DNA of 64,000 nucleotides, taken from positions 1 through 64,000 of the forward strand of contig JACPCR010000094.1 in the NCBI GenBank assembly GCA_016179685.1, given 5' to 3'. The notes beneath the pieces are model-generated. The model had not been told where the DNA came from. It did no database searches and saw only the letters and a list, made by a program, of their open reading frames with translations. This DNA is from Planctomycetota bacterium (GTDB lineage Bacteria; Planctomycetota; PUPC01; JACPCR01). A program made the position numbers and the translations under genes. Of the stretch, positions 9,346 to 20,500 are shown in pieces (position 1 is the stretch's first letter; every line of letters starts with the position of its first letter).

Positions 9346-9616
9346 GAGGACTCCTTCATTTGTCATTTGTCATCTGTCATTGATTGCCGCCACAAGCCAT
9401 GAACGCAGAATTTGTCGGGCCACAGGCCTTCCCGCCGGGCTCCTCCCCAGCCGATCGCTGAGTTCGAGGATCCGAACCGCGAAATCGACGAATCTTTCCC
9501 CGAGTTCATCCGCGTCCATTCTCTTTTTACATGGGTGGGTTGCCTGGGGATGATAGCAGAAGCTCCCGGCAATGCCATTGCGCCGCGCCGGGAATCCTCT
9601 ACCGCCTCCTTGCTCG

Positions 9617-9658
9617 GTGACGAGCTTGCAAGTGCAGGTGCACTGCTGAACAGGGACC
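9617..9658. repeat. TAG-hairpin element, 42-bp class, degenerate/chimeric
   Basis: GTGACGAGCTTGCAAGTGC-AGGT-GCACTGCTGAACAGGGACC; homologous to 1714-1755 in inverted orientation. Confidence 0.6.
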
Positions 9659-9671
9659 GAGTCCTCATGAA

Positions 9672-9700
9672 TTGCGGCGGAGAGGGGCCGTTGCTAGAAT
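9672..9700 (+). promoter_or_regulatory. Putative sigma70-type promoter for gatCAB
   Basis: TTGCGG (9672-9677), 17-nt spacer, TAGAAT (9695-9700), upstream of gatC. Confidence 0.5.
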
Positions 9701-9834
9701 TCCACTCGGTTGTTGATGGCCCCACGCGGTCTCAGGACCGCGGCCGCGTTCCAGTCCGTGCACGGGTCAGCCCGGCGGAGAAGGGACCTGGGGCCCCCTG
9801 CCTCTCTCCTTTTCCCGTTCGGCTCGTTCGGGTC

Positions 9835-10125
9835 ATGGCGAAAATCAGTCGAGACGATGTCCTGCACGTGGCGTTGCTCTCCCGGGTGGAATTGACCGAG
9901 GAAGAGTTGGAGCTGTTCCAATCGCAGCTTGCGGGCATCCTCGCCTATGTCGAGAAGCTCAAGGAGCTTTCCACGGAGGACGCCGAGCCGATGACCAGCG
10001 TGATGGGTCTGCATGACGTTTTTCGGGAGGATGAGCCGCGGGCGTCGCTGGGCCGGGAGGAGGCGCTGGCCAACGCGCCGGACCGGGACGAAGACTCGTT
10101 CCGGGTCCCGGCGGTGGTCGAATGA
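9835..10125 (+). CDS. gatC: Asp-tRNA(Asn)/Glu-tRNA(Gln) amidotransferase subunit C
   Basis: [53 protein letters not shown]; followed by gatA. Confidence 0.93.
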   Translation: MAKISRDDVLHVALLSRVELTEEELELFQSQLAGILAYVEKLKELSTEDAEPMTSVMGLHDVFREDEPRASLGREEALANAPDRDEDSFRVPAVVE

Positions 10126-10138
10126 TTCGGAGACTCGA

Positions 10139-11608
10139 GTGGAGACGCATTCGCTCAGTGCGGTGGAGCTGGCGGAGTGCATCCGGAAGCGGTCGGTTTC
10201 CGCCTTGGAGGCTGTCGAATCGGTTCTGAAGCGGATCGAGCAGCTCGACGCGCAGGTACGGGCCTTCGTGACGGTAGACGCGGACGGGGCGCGGGCTCAG
10301 GCGCGTGCCCTGGACGAGAAGCGGGCGCGCGGCGAAGCCCTGGGCCTGCTCGGCGGGGTGCCCGTGGCCGTGAAGGATAACATCTGCACGCGGGGACTGC
10401 CGACCACGTGCTCCTCGAAGATCCTGCAGAATTTTGTCCCCCCCTTCGACGCGACGGTCGTCGAGCGGCTGCGGGCCGCCGGCGCGGTCATCCTCGGCAA
10501 GACCAATCTGGATGAATTCGCCATGGGGTCGTCCACCGAGAATTCCGGTCTCTTCGTTACCCGGAATCCCTGGGCACTGGACCGAGCACCCGGCGGGTCG
10601 AGCGGCGGCTCCGCCGCGGCCGTGTCGGCCCGGATGGCTTCTCTCGCCCTGGGCTCCGATACGGGTGGATCGATCCGCCAGCCGGCCTCCTTCTGCGGCA
10701 TCGTGGGCGTGAAACCGACCTACGGCCGCGTTTCGAGGTATGGCCTGGTGGCCTTCGCTTCCTCGCTCGATCAGATCGGGCCCCTGGCGCGGGACGTGCC
10801 GGACGCCGCGCTCCTGTTGCGGGTCCTCTGCGGGCATGACCCGCAGGACTCGACTTCCGCGGACCGGGCGGTCCCCGATTTTCTTCGGGACCTCGACGGC
10901 CCCATCCGGGGCTTGAGGCTGGGCCTGCCCCGCGAGTTCTTCGGAGAGGGGCTTTCCCGCGAGGTGGAGGACGCGGTGCGCCAGGCCATCGAGACGCTCC
11001 GGTCCGCCGGCGCGGAGACCCTTGAAATCTCGCTGGCCCACTCCGAGTACGCCGTCGCTACCTACTATCTCGTGGCCACGGCGGAGGCCAGCTCGAACCT
11101 GGCCCGCTACGACGGCGTGCACTACGGTTATCGCAGCGCCGAGGCGGGCGACCTCTACCGGCTCTACGCGGCGACTCGGCGCGAAGGCTTCGGGGCCGAG
11201 GTCAAGCGCCGCATCATGCTCGGCACTTACGCCCTCAGCTCCGGCTATTACGACGCTTACTATCTGAAGGCCTCGAGGGTCCGTACGCTCATCCGCCGTG
11301 ACTTCGAAAAGGCCTTCCAGGAAGTGGATGTGGTGGTCTGCCCGACGGCCCCGACTCCGCCTTTCAAGCTGGGTGAGAAGGTGGACAACCCTCTGGAAAT
11401 GTATCTTTCGGATATCTATACGATCAGTCTGAACCTGGCGGGCCTGCCGGGCCTCTCCCTTCCCTGCGGCTTCAGCTCCGAGGGCCTGCCGCTGGGCATG
11501 CAGATGCTCGGCCGAGCGTGGGATGAATCGACGCTCCTGCGCGTGGCTCAGGCCTATCAGAGGCGAACGGATTTTCACCGGCGCGAGCCGAAGGTGTCCC
11601 TCTTATGA
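10139..11608 (+). CDS. gatA: Asp-tRNA(Asn)/Glu-tRNA(Gln) amidotransferase subunit A
   Basis: GTG start 10139 proposed ([15 protein letters not shown]). Amidase signature [64 protein letters not shown]. Confidence 0.95.
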   Translation: METHSLSAVELAECIRKRSVSALEAVESVLKRIEQLDAQVRAFVTVDADGARAQARALDEKRARGEALGLLGGVPVAVKDNICTRGLPTTCSSKILQNFVPPFDATVVERLRAAGAVILGKTNLDEFAMGSSTENSGLFVTRNPWALDRAPGGSSGGSAAAVSARMASLALGSDTGGSIRQPASFCGIVGVKPTYGRVSRYGLVAFASSLDQIGPLARDVPDAALLLRVLCGHDPQDSTSADRAVPDFLRDLDGPIRGLRLGLPREFFGEGLSREVEDAVRQAIETLRSAGAETLEISLAHSEYAVATYYLVATAEASSNLARYDGVHYGYRSAEAGDLYRLYAATRREGFGAEVKRRIMLGTYALSSGYYDAYYLKASRVRTLIRRDFEKAFQEVDVVVCPTAPTPPFKLGEKVDNPLEMYLSDIYTISLNLAGLPGLSLPCGFSSEGLPLGMQMLGRAWDESTLLRVAQAYQRRTDFHRREPKVSLL

Positions 11609-13059
11609 CCGACTACGAAGTGGTCATCGGGCTCGAGCTGCATGCCCAGCTCGCGACGCGGACGAAGCTCTTCTGCGGGTGCAGCACGGCTTTCGGCGCC
11701 CCGCCCAACTCGCAGACCTGCCCCGTGTGCCTCGGGATGCCCGGGGTGCTCCCCATGCTGAACCGCGCGGCCTTCGACCACGTCGTCAGGACCGCGCTCG
11801 CGCTCCACTGCCGGATCGATCCGGAGACGGCGATGGACCGCAAGAATTACTACTACCCGGACCTGCCCAAGAACTACCAGATCTCGCAGAATGCGCGCCC
11901 CATCGGGGTGGACGGCTGGTTCGACATGGAGTCGGGCGGATCAATCAAACGCGTCCGCATCCTCAACGTGCACCTCGAAGAAGACGCGGGCAAGCTCATC
12001 CACCCGGAGGATACCGGCGCGGCGACGAGCCGGGTGGACCTGAACCGTGCGGGCACGCCGCTGGTGGAGATTGTAACGGGGCCCGACCTGCGCAGCGTCG
12101 AGGAGGCGAAGGCCTACATGGAGAGCATGCGCCAGTTCCTGGTCGCCCTGGGCGTCTCGGACTGCAAGATGCAGGAGGGCTCCCTCCGCTTCGAGGCCAG
12201 CATCTCCCTTCGTCCCTTCGGCCAGGAGAAGCTGGGGCCCCGCGTCGAGATCAAGAACGTCAACTCCGTGCGGTTCGTCCTCGGCGCGCTCGAATGCGAG
12301 ATTCGACGCCAGACCGAATTGCTGAACCGAGGCGAATCCGTCCCACAGCAGACGGTGCTCTACGACGTGCGCCACGACGAGACGCGCCCGATGAGGTCCA
12401 AGGAACATGCGGAAGACTACCGGTATTTTCCTGAGCCGGACCTCGTGCCCCTGCACTTGTCTCCGGAGCGGCTCGAAGCCATCCGGGCCACGATTCCGGA
12501 GTTGCCCCTGGCCCGCAAGCAGAGGTTCATGCAGTGCCTGGGCCTCTCCTCCTATGACGCGGGTATTCTGGTCGAGGACCCCGCGATCGCCGGCTATTTC
12601 GAGGCCTGCGCCGCCCTCCACGCGGACGCGAAGGCGGTGAGCAACCTGATCACGAACGAGGTTCTGCGGGAGCTCAAGGAACGGCGTCTGACGATCGACG
12701 CCTTCCCGGTCCGGCCGGAGGGGCTGGCGGACCTGCTCCGTCGTATGGATGCGGGCGAGGTGAGCAAGACGGTGGCCCGGGATGTGTTGACGGAGATGGT
12801 GGCGACGGGCCGGGGCGCCGGCCCCATCATCGAGGCCAAGGGCCTCCGGCAGATCGGGGACGAGGCGGTATTGCGGGCGCTCGTCCTTCAGGCGATGCAG
12901 CAGAATCCCAAGGCTGTGTCCGAGGTTCGGGCCGGAAAGTCGAAAGCCAGGGGCGCCCTCGTCGGGCCCGTCATGCGGGCCACCCAGGGCAAAGCCGATC
13001 CGGGCCTCATCAACAGGCTGATCCAGGAACTCTTGAACCGTCCGTCGTCCGGGGAATAG
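11605..13059 (+). CDS. gatB: Asp-tRNA(Asn)/Glu-tRNA(Gln) amidotransferase subunit B
   Basis: [51 protein letters not shown] overlap with gatA. Confidence 0.96.
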   Translation: MTDYEVVIGLELHAQLATRTKLFCGCSTAFGAPPNSQTCPVCLGMPGVLPMLNRAAFDHVVRTALALHCRIDPETAMDRKNYYYPDLPKNYQISQNARPIGVDGWFDMESGGSIKRVRILNVHLEEDAGKLIHPEDTGAATSRVDLNRAGTPLVEIVTGPDLRSVEEAKAYMESMRQFLVALGVSDCKMQEGSLRFEASISLRPFGQEKLGPRVEIKNVNSVRFVLGALECEIRRQTELLNRGESVPQQTVLYDVRHDETRPMRSKEHAEDYRYFPEPDLVPLHLSPERLEAIRATIPELPLARKQRFMQCLGLSSYDAGILVEDPAIAGYFEACAALHADAKAVSNLITNEVLRELKERRLTIDAFPVRPEGLADLLRRMDAGEVSKTVARDVLTEMVATGRGAGPIIEAKGLRQIGDEAVLRALVLQAMQQNPKAVSEVRAGKSKARGALVGPVMRATQGKADPGLINRLIQELLNRPSSGE

Positions 13060-13102
13060 CACGCCGCCGTTCCTGGGACGCTGAAAAGGAGAACCATACG
13101 CC

Positions 13103-13414
13103 ATGATCCATTTTACTTGCGACCTCTGCGGGAAGACTTTGGTAGCTCACCAGGAGCTCCGGTACGTGGTGAAAATCGACGTCTACTCCGCGCTGAACCC
13201 GGTGGAGATGTACGACGAGGAGCTGGACAAGGACCCGCTGGAGGACGTCTCCGACCTGCTGCCATCGTCGGAGGAGGCGCACGAGGGTCCCCAGGCCGAG
13301 GAGGGCGACTTCCAGACCTTCCGCTACGACCTGTGCCCCGCGTGCCATGCGGAATTCATCAAGAATCCGCTCGGGCGGCCCGTCCCCCGGAAGTTCGGCA
13401 TCAGCGGGAATTGA
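13103..13414 (+). CDS. Small zinc-ribbon-like protein of unknown function
   Basis: 103 aa with paired CDLC...CPAC motifs; directly downstream of gatB. Confidence 0.65.
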   Translation: MIHFTCDLCGKTLVAHQELRYVVKIDVYSALNPVEMYDEELDKDPLEDVSDLLPSSEEAHEGPQAEEGDFQTFRYDLCPACHAEFIKNPLGRPVPRKFGISGN

Positions 13415-13580
13415 GGCGTCAGCGACCCGTCCACCGGCGGGGTCAAGCCGGTGGTGGCGATCGTGTCACCGGTGGACGGGTTGTTGAGCAGCGGGAATTT
13501 GCTGCCGGTCACGGTGGTGTTTTCAGCCAAGCTCGAGAAGGGGTGCGCCCACCGTTTTACACGTGCGGGAAGCGGCAGCC

Positions 13581-13624
13581 CTCCCAGCGTCCCTCCACAG
13601 AATCCCCACGGGAAACGGGATGCC
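13581..13624. repeat. 44-bp direct repeat, copy 1
   Basis: CTCCCAGCGTCCCTCCACAGAATCCCCACGGGAAACGGGATGCC; 43/44 identical to 13672-13715. Confidence 0.9.
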
Positions 13625-13671
13625 TTCGGGAGATCAGTTGAATCCGGCGACGTTCTGCGCGGACGGCGCGT

Positions 13672-13715
13672 CTCCCAACGTCCCTCCACAGAATCCCCAC
13701 GGGAAACGGGATGCC
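13672..13715. repeat. 44-bp direct repeat, copy 2
   Basis: CTCCCAACGTCCCTCCACAGAATCCCCACGGGAAACGGGATGCC. Confidence 0.9.
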
Positions 13716-13788
13716 GCGGGGAGAACAGGTCTCGCCGGGGCAAGTCTGGAAGGCGAGACAAGAAAACTCGATATTTGACAACTGGCCC

Positions 13789-13836
13789 ATTCACAAGTGG
13801 TAAAATAGGAATGTCTCTTGAATTTCGCCGAGGTTT
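13789..13836 (+). promoter_or_regulatory. Shared 48-bp leader/promoter-region repeat, gmk copy
   Basis: ATTCACAAGTGGTAAAATAGGAATGTCTCTTGAATTTCGCCGAGGTTT; 44/48 identical to 59735-59782. Confidence 0.8.
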
Positions 13837-13843
13837 CCCAAAG

Positions 13844-13885
13844 GAGACGAGTCAGCAAGTGCGGGTGCACATGCTGACTCGTCTC
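13844..13885 (+). repeat. TAG-hairpin element, 42-bp class, in gmk leader
   Basis: GAGACGAGTCAGCAAGTGC-GGGT-GCACATGCTGACTCGTCTC, 18/19 paired; one further G-C pair outside. Confidence 0.9.
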
Positions 13886-13920
13886 CTGGCGCTCGGCCGC
13901 CGTATCCGGATTCATGCCCG

Positions 13921-14511
13921 ATGGCTTCCTCTTCCGGGAAAATCGTGATTCTGTCCGGGCCTTCAGGCGTTGGAAAAACGTCCATCTGCCAGAAGCTGCT
14001 CGAGCGGCCCGCGCGGGCCAAGTCGACCTCCGCGACGACCCGGCCCCCAAGGCCCGGCGAGATCGACGGCGTTGATTACCATTTCCTGTCCCGGGAAGAA
14101 TTCGAAAAACGGCTCCGCGCCGGATGGTTCGCTGAACACGCCGAGGTGCACGCCCACCTCTACGGCACGCCCAGGCATCCCCTCGAGGACGCCCTGCAGC
14201 AAGGCGTCACCTTCCTGCTGGATATCGACGTCCAGGGGGCCGAACGCATCCGCCAGCGATACCCCGGCGTTCTCTCCATCTTCATCCTGCCTCCCAGCAC
14301 GGAGGCACTCGAAAAACGGCTGCGCGGCCGCAGGACCGATAGCCCCGGGGTGGTCGAGCGCCGGCTCGCCCGCGCCCGTGCCGAGATCGCCCGGCAGGAC
14401 GAGTTCGATTACCGCGTCGTCAATGATAGACTAGAACGAGTCGTCCGAGAGATTGAGGATATCCTGGAGAGGCCGAGGCCGGGAGAGCAGAACACCTCAT
14501 GCCGGGCATGA
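13921..14511 (+). CDS. gmk: Guanylate kinase
   Basis: KIVILSGPSGVGKTSICQKLLERP; HLYGTPRHPLEDALQQGVTFLLDIDVQGAERIR. Confidence 0.94.
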   Translation: MASSSGKIVILSGPSGVGKTSICQKLLERPARAKSTSATTRPPRPGEIDGVDYHFLSREEFEKRLRAGWFAEHAEVHAHLYGTPRHPLEDALQQGVTFLLDIDVQGAERIRQRYPGVLSIFILPPSTEALEKRLRGRRTDSPGVVERRLARARAEIARQDEFDYRVVNDRLERVVREIEDILERPRPGEQNTSCRA

Positions 14512-15110
14512 AGAACCGCAGGGAATTCGAGGGGAAGGCCGTCCTCGTGGGCGTGACGGGCAGCATTGCCGCTTACAAGGCCGCCGAACTGGTGTCGCGG
14601 CTCAAGCAGGGCGGCGCGGACGTCCACGTCGTCATGACGCGGGACGCCCAGGAACTGGTCGGGCCCATGACCTTCCATTCCCTTTCCATGAATCCGGTGG
14701 TTACGGAGCTTTTCCCTGCGGGCGGGGCGTCCCGACCCTATCACATCGACCTGGTGGACCGGGCGGACCTGATGGTCATTGCGCCGGCCACGGCCAACAT
14801 CATCGGCAAGATCGCCGCGGGGATCGGCGACGAGATTCTTTCGACCACCGTCCTCGCCGCCTACGACATGCCCGTGATCCTCGCCCCCGCCATGAACGTG
14901 CGCATGTTCAGCAATCCCATCGTGCAGCGCAATCTCCAGACGCTCCGAGACCTGGGCTACGTGGTCGTCGATCCCGAGGAGGGCTACCTCGCCTGCGGCT
15001 ATGAGGGCCGCGGCAGGCTGGCCGGGCTCGAGAGCATTCTGGACGCCATCCGGTCGACACTGAAGAAGCACGCCGGGCGCGGGCGCAGGTTCCCCAGGCG
15101 GGAGGAGTGA
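14499..15110 (+). CDS. coaC: Phosphopantothenoylcysteine decarboxylase-type flavoprotein (CoaC domain only)
   Basis: VLVGVTGSIAAYKAAELVSRLKQ, APATANIIGKIAAGIGDEILSTT, APAMNVRM; 13-bp overlap with gmk; ends without a CoaB domain. Confidence 0.85.
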   Translation: MPGMKNRREFEGKAVLVGVTGSIAAYKAAELVSRLKQGGADVHVVMTRDAQELVGPMTFHSLSMNPVVTELFPAGGASRPYHIDLVDRADLMVIAPATANIIGKIAAGIGDEILSTTVLAAYDMPVILAPAMNVRMFSNPIVQRNLQTLRDLGYVVVDPEEGYLACGYEGRGRLAGLESILDAIRSTLKKHAGRGRRFPRREE

Positions 15111-15141
15111 ACCGGATGCCGGGCGATCCTGTTCCGCCGTG

Positions 15142-16173
15142 CTACAGCGTCTGGAGCAGGGCGAGAAGCCTGGCCCCGACGATCTCCGTGGAGTAGGCCT
15201 GCTCGACCCTCCGGCGGCCAGCCCGGCCCATGGATGTCCTGTAATCCGGGCTGGCGGCGAGGCGGTGCAAGGCTTGGTACCACTCGTCATCGGTCCGGCA
15301 GAGGAAGCCTTCCTTCCCGTTCTCGAGAATTTCGCCGTTGGCGCCCACCGCGGAGCACACCGCCGGGATGCCTGCCGCCATGTACTGAAGCGCCTTCAGT
15401 CCGCACTTGCCTCGGGTCCATTCGTCATCTTCCAGCGGCATCAGGCCGACGTCGAAAGCCAGGAGGTCGGCCGTTTCGGTGGCCTCCGACCAAGCGCGGT
15501 TCTCCACCTTCACGCCGGCCATCGCCATGTCTTGATCGGAAACGACGATGAGCCGCAGCCCAGGGATGATACCGGCCAGACGCGAGAGGGGCTGCTTCAG
15601 CAGGGCCAGGTAGCGATGATTGACTCGGCTGCCCATCCATCCGAGGGTGAAGTCGCCGGCGGTATGCGCATGAACTTTCATCGAATAGCGGGATAGGTCG
15701 ATTGCCGTGGGCAACATCTCGACGCGTGGAGCATGGGCGCGGGCAAACTCGGCCAGGACGGCGTTCCCGGCCAGGACCAGGCTTGAGGCCTCCAGGACGC
15801 GCTGAAGCCTCCTCAGCGCCCGCGCTCGTGTCCAGGCGGACCAGTCCCCTCGCGGCGACGTGTAGAGAGCGTCGTCAAAATCAAAGATGATGGGTTTCCC
15901 GAGCCTTTCGAGCCGGCCGGCCAGGCCCGCCGTGAGCAGGCGCTTCTGGATGAAAAGGATATCGGCCTCGCGGGCGTGTCGTAGAATACGCCGTTCCTCT
16001 CTCAGGCGGCGCAGGAGACGGAGCGGCCCCCGTCCCCGGGCCTCGGGCGCAACGAGGTCCACACGAAACCCGGCCCCCTCGAGGACGGGAACGAACTGGG
16101 CGACGCGGTAGCGGGTGCTGGCCGCTCGGGTATCGGACTTGGTGAGGAAGAGGATGCGGCGCTTCACGGCCAT
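15142..16173 (-). CDS. Glycosyltransferase (GT4-like)
   Basis: ILFLTKSDTRAASTRYRVAQFVPVLEGAGFRVDLV; IIFDFDDALYTSP; GLKALQYMAAGIPAVCSAVGANGEIL. Confidence 0.85.
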   Translation of the reverse strand: MAVKRRILFLTKSDTRAASTRYRVAQFVPVLEGAGFRVDLVAPEARGRGPLRLLRRLREERRILRHAREADILFIQKRLLTAGLAGRLERLGKPIIFDFDDALYTSPRGDWSAWTRARALRRLQRVLEASSLVLAGNAVLAEFARAHAPRVEMLPTAIDLSRYSMKVHAHTAGDFTLGWMGSRVNHRYLALLKQPLSRLAGIIPGLRLIVVSDQDMAMAGVKVENRAWSEATETADLLAFDVGLMPLEDDEWTRGKCGLKALQYMAAGIPAVCSAVGANGEILENGKEGFLCRTDDEWYQALHRLAASPDYRTSMGRAGRRRVEQAYSTEIVGARLLALLQTL

Positions 16174-16174
16174 G

Positions 16175-17428
16175 TCACCCCGCGCCCCAGAGGCTCATCA
16201 GCATCCACCACCCGTAGGCAATGAGAAACGTGAGGATGGCAAAGGGCGCTGTCCAGGCCGCATGGGCGCGGAACGTGATCTCGGCGCCCAGACGCCGGGC
16301 CTGCTCGGCCACGATCAGGTTCGCAATCGATCCGATGAGAATCAGGTTGCCCGCATAGGTGCTGGTCAGGGCCAGCAGATAAGCGAGGTCGGGACGCTCC
16401 TGAGGCCACTGGGCCATGAGCAGCATGACGGCGGGAACGTTGCTCACCAGGTTGCTGAGCACGATGCTGACCGCGCCAAAAAGGCCCGGCTGGAACAGGT
16501 CGACCCCGCGGTCCGAGAAGAAGCCCATGAGGGCCTCCAGGCCGCCGGAGGCGCGAAAACCTCGCAGCAGCACGAACAGGCCGACAAACAGGATCAGAAG
16601 CGGCCAGTCCACCAGGCCGAGGAACTGGCTCGTCGTCAGTTTCCGGCTCATCAGGAGGATCGAGGCGGCCCCGAGGACGGTGACCTCCCGCGGCACGGGC
16701 GTGAAGAACAGGACGATGATGGCTGCGGTGATGCAGATCGCTTTGCCCGACTGATAGCTGTCCCAGGGCTGCCCGGACCGGAGCTCGAGATTCGCTGATT
16801 CGGACGCTGGGGTCTCGGCTTGACCCGCCACGTGCAGCCCGCCTTTCCAGAGGCTCCAGGCGTAGAGGAGGACCAGGCTCAGGAGGCTGGGCGGCCCGCA
16901 CCAGAGCAGGAATCGGGCGAAATCGAGGCGGGCGGTCTGGCCGATGAACATGTTTTGCGGGTTGCCGATGATCGTGGCGGCGGAGCCGACATTGGAGGCC
17001 GCAGCCAGGGCAAGAAGGAATGGAAGGGGATTCCAGCGCCGAATCTGGACGATCTCGAGAATCAGCGGGGTGAGGACGAGGCAGATGACGTCGTTGCACA
17101 GGAGCGCCGAGAGGACGGCGGACGCCGCGATGACGAAGGCCATGAAGCGATGGGGACTGGTCTGACCCTGCGCGGCCCGGCGGGCCAGAAAAGTGTAAAA
17201 CCCACCCAGGCGAAACTGCGCCGAGAGGAGCATCAGACCGAACAGGAGGATGAGGGTCCCGTAATCGATCGCGCCCGTCGCCTCCGGCACGGACACGACA
17301 CGGGCGACCACCATCAACATGCCGCCCAGGATGGCCACTCCGCTGCGATCGAGCCCGAGGCCAGGAATTTCCCCGAGCGCGATCCCGACGTAGGAAAGCG
17401 AGAAGATGAGGATGCCGATGTAATTCAT
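16175..17428 (-). CDS. SLC13/ArsB/NhaD-type ion transporter permease
   Basis: Multi-TM (MNYIGILIFSLSYVGIALGEIP...), ASNVGSAATIIGNPQNMFIGQ and LSNLVSNVPAVMLLMA motifs. Start moved from ORF start 17554 to ATG 17428. Confidence 0.85.
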   Translation of the reverse strand: MNYIGILIFSLSYVGIALGEIPGLGLDRSGVAILGGMLMVVARVVSVPEATGAIDYGTLILLFGLMLLSAQFRLGGFYTFLARRAAQGQTSPHRFMAFVIAASAVLSALLCNDVICLVLTPLILEIVQIRRWNPLPFLLALAAASNVGSAATIIGNPQNMFIGQTARLDFARFLLWCGPPSLLSLVLLYAWSLWKGGLHVAGQAETPASESANLELRSGQPWDSYQSGKAICITAAIIVLFFTPVPREVTVLGAASILLMSRKLTTSQFLGLVDWPLLILFVGLFVLLRGFRASGGLEALMGFFSDRGVDLFQPGLFGAVSIVLSNLVSNVPAVMLLMAQWPQERPDLAYLLALTSTYAGNLILIGSIANLIVAEQARRLGAEITFRAHAAWTAPFAILTFLIAYGWWMLMSLWGAG

Positions 17429-17554
17429 GAACGGGGTTGGTGGGTTGCCCTGCAAGAAATTGGGTGGAAGCGCTTCTGGTGGGGGCAGGGAAGCCGAAGC
17501 CGTGAGGAAGCGGTCCCCGAACGGGAAGGGCGGCGATGTCTCCCGTACGCACAT

Positions 17555-20500
17555 TCATTCCGGAGCGTACCGGCGCAGAAGGAGCAGGTCGGCCACGTCC
17601 ACCGGCAGCTCGACGATCAGGTCGCCGCGCTCCATCCGGAACTTCAATTCGCCCCGTACCCCGCTCGAAACGTGCCGGATGCTACCCGGGTCAAGCACCC
17701 GGACCTCGAGGGACGGGACCGGCGAGCCGCGGTAGTTGACCAAGGGGACCGCGATGCCGGCCGGGCTGGCTATCCACGAGGTCTCCACGAGGTCCTCGGA
17801 CGTGATGATGGGCCGCTTGACCCCGGCTTCGAGCGCCCAGCGGGCGAGAAACGCCTTGATTTCCTGGTTGAAACTCGTCGGCAGGAAGTGGTTGAAGGCC
17901 TCGTCCGTCGCGCCGCGGTCACAAGGTCGATCGGGGATGGCCGGTTTCACGTAGGCGGTGCCGGGGAAGGCGGCGCAGGTGATGGCCTTGCCGGAGCCGA
18001 CCGGTTGAGCGAAGAGGGCCGGAGTAGCGTCCTGGAAGGCGCCGAGCACGTCCAGCTTGGGCCGAGCGCCGGTCAGGCGCTGAAAGACCGAGCCTTCGCC
18101 GGGCGACAGAACGGACTTGAAGGCATAGACCTCGAGGATGCCCGGCTGGGCGCCGGGTGAGAGCTTGAAGTAGAGGGTGTCCATGGGCTGAAGCCTGGGC
18201 AGCGTGTCCTTGCCGAGAAGGTCGTCCACGGAGGCCTGCTCTCCGGCCAGGCTGACGCCCAGGAGCTTCTGCATTTCGACGCTGGGCGCACCGGCCTCGT
18301 CGCGCAGGCCGGCCGGGCCCGCGGCGAAAACGGTGCCTCCGCGGCCGACCCATTTGCGGAGGCCGAGGGCCGCCTCACGCTTCAGGTGCGTCTCCACCAG
18401 GTAGACGATCTTCAGTCCTCCGAATTTGCCCGCAGCCATGTCCTCCTCGGAGATGAAATCGACGGGTATCTGCGCGTGCCGCAGCGCGAGGTAGAGATGC
18501 TGCCGCTCCGCATTGAACAGGCTCGAAGACGTCCAAATGTCCGTCGAGTTCGAAATGGCCAGTCCCACCTCCGCGGGCCGAACCTTCCCGGGAAAGACCA
18601 GGTCCTCGAATAACCCGGCCTCATGGATCACGTCATAGATCGCCCGGTACATGTCCGTGCTCTCTGCCAGCATGCTGTTCTCGGTGTAGCAGAGGGCGGT
18701 CGGAATCGGCTCGAAGAAATTGAAAATCTTCGCCCCGTGCGCCACGTCGGCGTAAAAAGCCCGCCGGAAGCTCGCCGGGGTGTTGCCCGGCGTGTGAGGC
18801 ATCACATACATGAGGATCGGCAGGTCGTGCTCCCGCGCCGCGCACCTCAAGGCGCTCACCAGGTAGCCCAGGACCTGCTGGCTCGTGCTCGGAATCTGCC
18901 AAAGGTAGTCCTCGCTCCAGGGCAGCGTCATCGCCCGCTGCCGGAACAGCTCGATCCACTGGAAGTAGTGGGGATGGTAGTGGGGATGGGGCGAATAATT
19001 GGCCCCGAAGAGAACCCCTTTCGGCAGGGCCTCCTCCAGAATTCGTGTCCGTTCCTTGAGCTGGTCGAGCCCGTACTGGCTCGCAAAGACCCGGGCGTGG
19101 TAGTAGAGACGCGGGTGGCTCTTCCGGAGCGGTTCGTCCGTCTTCCAGGTGATCCTCTTCCAGAGATCATCGGTGGAAAGACCGTCGAGCGCAGGGTCCG
19201 GCGGCAACAGGTCCTTCGGCTTAAGTCCCTGGTGCTGCAGGTAGGCGCGGAAGGCCAGGTCCGTCTGTTCGCCTGCCGTGGGGCCGCCCAGGCCGATTTC
19301 GTCGCCCAGCGAGACCACCTTGATGTAAGGCCACTGGCCCTTGTCTCTCAGGCTCTGCACCCACTCCCGCAGCTTCGGGGTCTCCACGTCCCGGCAGTCC
19401 TTATACCCCGTCTGCCGGAACCTGAGCCGGCGCGACTTCACGAGGTCAGGGTGTATCCAGCCGGGCATATCGTTCACCACGTTGTTGCCGAGCGCCAGGC
19501 ACATATCGAGGGCCAGCTCGGCGCGGTGCGGGGCATCGCCCGTGGCGTGCTCCGGCGACGGCATGGGAAGGAACGTGTTGAAGAACAGCATCCGGGTCGG
19601 AATCCGCCCGCGCGGGGGAAACGCCTTCACCGACGCCAGCAGCTTCTCCAAAACCTCGTCGAAGGTCTCGATCTTCTCCGTGTAGCGCACGTTCCCAGCG
19701 ACCGCGAACTCCGCCGCTCGTGATCGAGGATTCGTGTACCGAAGCTGACGGATGACGCGGGGCGTTCCGTCTTTCGTGGGCGCGCCGAAGAAGAATTCCA
19801 GGTCGATCCCGTCCTGCTGCTGGCCCTGCGGATAGTAAACCTCCGGAACGTAGCCGCAGGTGTTCAGGGCATCGAGGCCCGAGCCGATCTCTACCCACGG
19901 CGATTCTTCCCCGGGTCCAAGCCACGCCGTCTCCGCCGGCGCTTGCGGATGCGGTCCGGCTCGATCGATCCAGACCGATTTCCAGTTCCGGATATGCACC
20001 CAGTAGGGAGAGTGCTCCCGGGCGGTCGAAGAAACGAGCGCCACCGGCGCGGCCGCGCCGGCGGGATTCCGAATCTTGAGGTAAAGGTCGCCCGCCTGGG
20101 TCAACAACCCGTCCAGCGGCAGGTAGCCTTCCTTCTGGATGCGCCGGTTCAGCTCGGCCGTATCCGTTGTCAGAACAACGATATCGACGTTCCGCCGGGC
20201 CGCCGGGGCGGGTTGCCGCTCCTTGAAGAGGACGAGCCGCGCGGGTCCCTGCCGGAGGGCAACCGTGACATCGGTGCCCTCCCAGACGACGTTCTCATCC
20301 GGGCCCCAGCACCACCGGACCTGGGGCTTGAGGCCGGACTGGAAGGCCCAGAGCTTCACGTTGTTCATACCGCCGTAGGTGCGCTGGAGAACGGTCTGGC
20401 CGCCTTGCTCGATGCGCAGTCCGAAGCGCGTCTCGAAGTTATAGCAGGCCTCGTAACGAACGCAGACGTGGTAGCTGCCGTCCGCCGGAATCTGGACCTC

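Noticed and set aside
13581-13715. Two-repeat CRISPR array
   Set aside because: Only two repeats; the presumed spacer and downstream flank are weakly similar to each other, a related box occurs elsewhere, and no cas genes are present.
13324-13794. 156-aa minus ORF containing VTGSKFPLLNNPSTGD
   Set aside because: Spans repeats and the palindrome; more likely noncoding or decayed sequence than an intact gene.
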